The notes beneath the pieces were generated by a model that made no database searches, was not told the DNA's origin, and worked only from the letters and a program-made list of their open reading frames with translations. From positions 1 through 7,103 of the forward strand of contig WFTY01000420.1 of the NCBI GenBank assembly GCA_015485245.1: a stretch of 7,103 nt of DNA, given 5' to 3'. Made by a program: the position numbers and the translations under genes. This document shows, one piece after another, positions 5,799 to 7,103 of the stretch. Positions within the stretch are counted from its first letter, which is position 1. Each line of letters starts with the position of its first letter. The stretch comes from Anaerolineales bacterium (GTDB taxonomy: Bacteria > Chloroflexota > Anaerolineae > Anaerolineales > UBA11858).

Positions 5799-7103
5799 CT
5801 ACCGTCGCCGAGCAAGGCTGCGACGGCGCAAAGAACCGATCGCAGCCAGGATAATCACCAACACCATCCCGGCCAGCGCGACGCCCAGCGCAGGCAGCAC
5901 CCAGGCCGGACGCCCCTGGATCGGCTCGGTCGGCTGCGCCACCAGCGGCGAAGCAGCATCCTCACCCGGCAGAGATGCAGGTGACGCGTAACTGCTGGCC
6001 GCCGGGCGCGTATCCGCGCTGAGCACCTGATTACCCAACACCAGGGCAAAGTTCCCCGCCAGGCCGCCTTGCAGATTACGGTCGACCAGCGCGGTTCCAG
6101 CAAAACGCACGCCACCGGCGTTGTTCCCCAAAACCGCCACCAGTACGTTATTGTTGTTCCAGGGAGAAGTCAGCAGCTCGATGTAGCCCATACTGCTCCC
6201 CGCGGGGATGCGATAGTCTACCTGCAGCACACCGGTGGAAACCGTGTTCGAAGCCATGTCCACCGGCGAAGGTAACGCGTCCTGGAACTCCGAAAGCAAC
6301 GGCAACGTGGAAGGGATGCCGATCAACATCAGGTGACGGCTCCCTTTAATCTCCTCAGGAAGGGCGTTCACGTAATAAGCGGCGATATCGCTGACGTTGG
6401 GGTTAACCACATCGCCCAGATAGAAAGCCACCTGCGCGGCGACGTCCCACGCCTGCGGATCACCCTGCGGGAGCACCAAAGCGGTCGTCCCCAGCACAGG
6501 GTCGAGCGTGAAGGGCGAAGGAAAATCACCCAGATCGAAACGTGTCGCCAGGCCGCCAGAAACCGCGCTATCCACCAGGGGCAGGTGCAAGGTTGATTCG
6601 GGCCAGATTCGCACCCAGGTGCCGCCCAGGTTCGGATCCACGCAGTAATTATTGGGGATCAATTCCGCGTTGATGCGCAGCTTGTTGTATCCGGTAAAAA
6701 CAGTCGTCGAGGGGATTGCCACGCGCACCTGCGTATAATCGGCGGTGAGGTCGCTGAACTTCACACTGCCCACATCCTTGCCGTTAACCGAAATCACCAG
6801 GCCGGAAAGATCATAGTTCAACAACTTGGAGTGGCTGAGAATCAGGTCGAAATAGGCCCCATCATCGAGGGTTTTACCCGGCGGGACGTAAAAACGGTAC
6901 TCGGTAGCACTGAAACCCACGCGCCACAGTTTCTTATCAGCATATCCCAGATCACCCAGGGTTTGATCCAGGCGGGTTTCCAACGCAAGTGCAGCATCGG
7001 GCTGGACATTTGCCACCAGAGCAAGATTCTCCTGCTCTCCGCTGAGCAACTGGCCGGTGCTGATCGCCTTTCCCGCCTTGAGCACGCCCTCATCGTCCAT
7101 GCC
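5799..7103 (-). CDS. BcsB-like cellulose/exopolysaccharide synthase subunit (5' end outside window)
   Basis: The frame stays open through the right edge (GGC precedes the ATG at 7100), so this is the C-terminal 434 codons. Numbering from that ATG, residues 61-200 match a BcsB carbohydrate-binding module: 'VGFSATEYRFYVPPG' (61-75), 'LLNYDLSGLVISVNGKDVGSV' strands (93-113), 'CVDPNLGGTWVRIWPESTLHL' (153-173) and 'FDLGDFPSPFTLDP' (188-201). The last two blocks correspond to the conserved C-x-DP ... W-v-I ... StL and FP-PF-x-D blocks of E. coli BcsB. A flavodoxin-like alpha/beta part follows (about 206-360), with 'SPWNNNNVLVAVLGNNAGGVRFAGTAL' near its end. Then come a Pro/Ala/Ser linker (363-397), one membrane helix (about 399-422) and a basic tail, SLRRRSLARRR. 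In BcsB this topology puts the body outside the membrane and the anchor beside the synthase BcsA. No bcsA is seen here. The polymer need not be cellulose, so no symbol is given. Confidence 0.75.
   Translation of the reverse strand, partial: GMDDEGVLKAGKAISTGQLLSGEQENLALVANVQPDAALALETRLDQTLGDLGYADKKLWRVGFSATEYRFYVPPGKTLDDGAYFDLILSHSKLLNYDLSGLVISVNGKDVGSVKFSDLTADYTQVRVAIPSTTVFTGYNKLRINAELIPNNYCVDPNLGGTWVRIWPESTLHLPLVDSAVSGGLATRFDLGDFPSPFTLDPVLGTTALVLPQGDPQAWDVAAQVAFYLGDVVNPNVSDIAAYYVNALPEEIKGSRHLMLIGIPSTLPLLSEFQDALPSPVDMASNTVSTGVLQVDYRIPAGSSMGYIELLTSPWNNNNVLVAVLGNNAGGVRFAGTALVDRNLQGGLAGNFALVLGNQVLSADTRPAASSYASPASLPGEDAASPLVAQPTEPIQGRPAWVLPALGVALAGMVLVIILAAIGSLRRRSLARRR

Overview
The window carries six protein-coding genes, two of them cut by its edges, and reads as a surface or extracellular polysaccharide region. 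Coding density is very high: the only non-coding stretches are 107 bp (3281-3387) and 82 bp (5717-5798), and no gap exceeds 300 bases. Several features point to a Chloroflexota (Anaerolineae-like) bacterium: fairly high GC, a membrane-anchored protein with a Thr-Pro stalk ('TPTPTSTP'), a BcsB-like protein ending in a single membrane anchor and a basic tail, and a stand-alone putative glycoside hydrolase. This taxonomic call is an inference from protein style, not from a marker gene. I saw no rRNA, tRNA, CRISPR array, insertion sequence or integrase.

Left part (1-3280, minus strand): a tightly coupled operon in the order rmlB > rmlA > wecE > glycosyltransferase, which runs off the left edge. 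Stop and start codons overlap as ATGA at rmlB/rmlA and at rmlA/wecE, and the glycosyltransferase begins at or next to the wecE stop. RmlA makes dTDP-glucose, RmlB converts it to dTDP-4-keto-6-deoxyglucose, and the WecE-like transaminase should give dTDP-4-amino-4,6-dideoxygalactose (dTDP-Fuc4N). No rmlC or rmlD is present between these genes, so the cassette looks dedicated to an amino-deoxysugar rather than rhamnose. The partial glycosyltransferase is a natural candidate to use the product.

Middle (3281-4605): a short divergent promoter region separates rmlB from a plus-strand gene for a membrane-anchored, secreted putative glycoside hydrolase (GHL15/TIM-barrel type). The spacer holds an ATTATAAT palindrome that gives a perfect TATAAT on both strands, and a 12-bp palindrome next to the rmlB ribosome binding site.

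Right part (4592-7103, minus strand): a family-4 (GT-B) glycosyltransferase lies downstream of a BcsB-like gene whose 5' end is outside the window. The two are separated by 82 bp containing a perfect 9-bp-stem hairpin. The glycosyltransferase and the hydrolase gene converge and overlap by 14 bp at their 3' ends. Together the genes suggest synthesis of an amino-sugar precursor, glycan assembly by glycosyltransferases, export or assembly at the membrane by a BcsB-like partner, and an anchored hydrolase that may trim or process the glycan. Only the sugar-nucleotide steps are firmly supported; the links between the three gene groups are inference.
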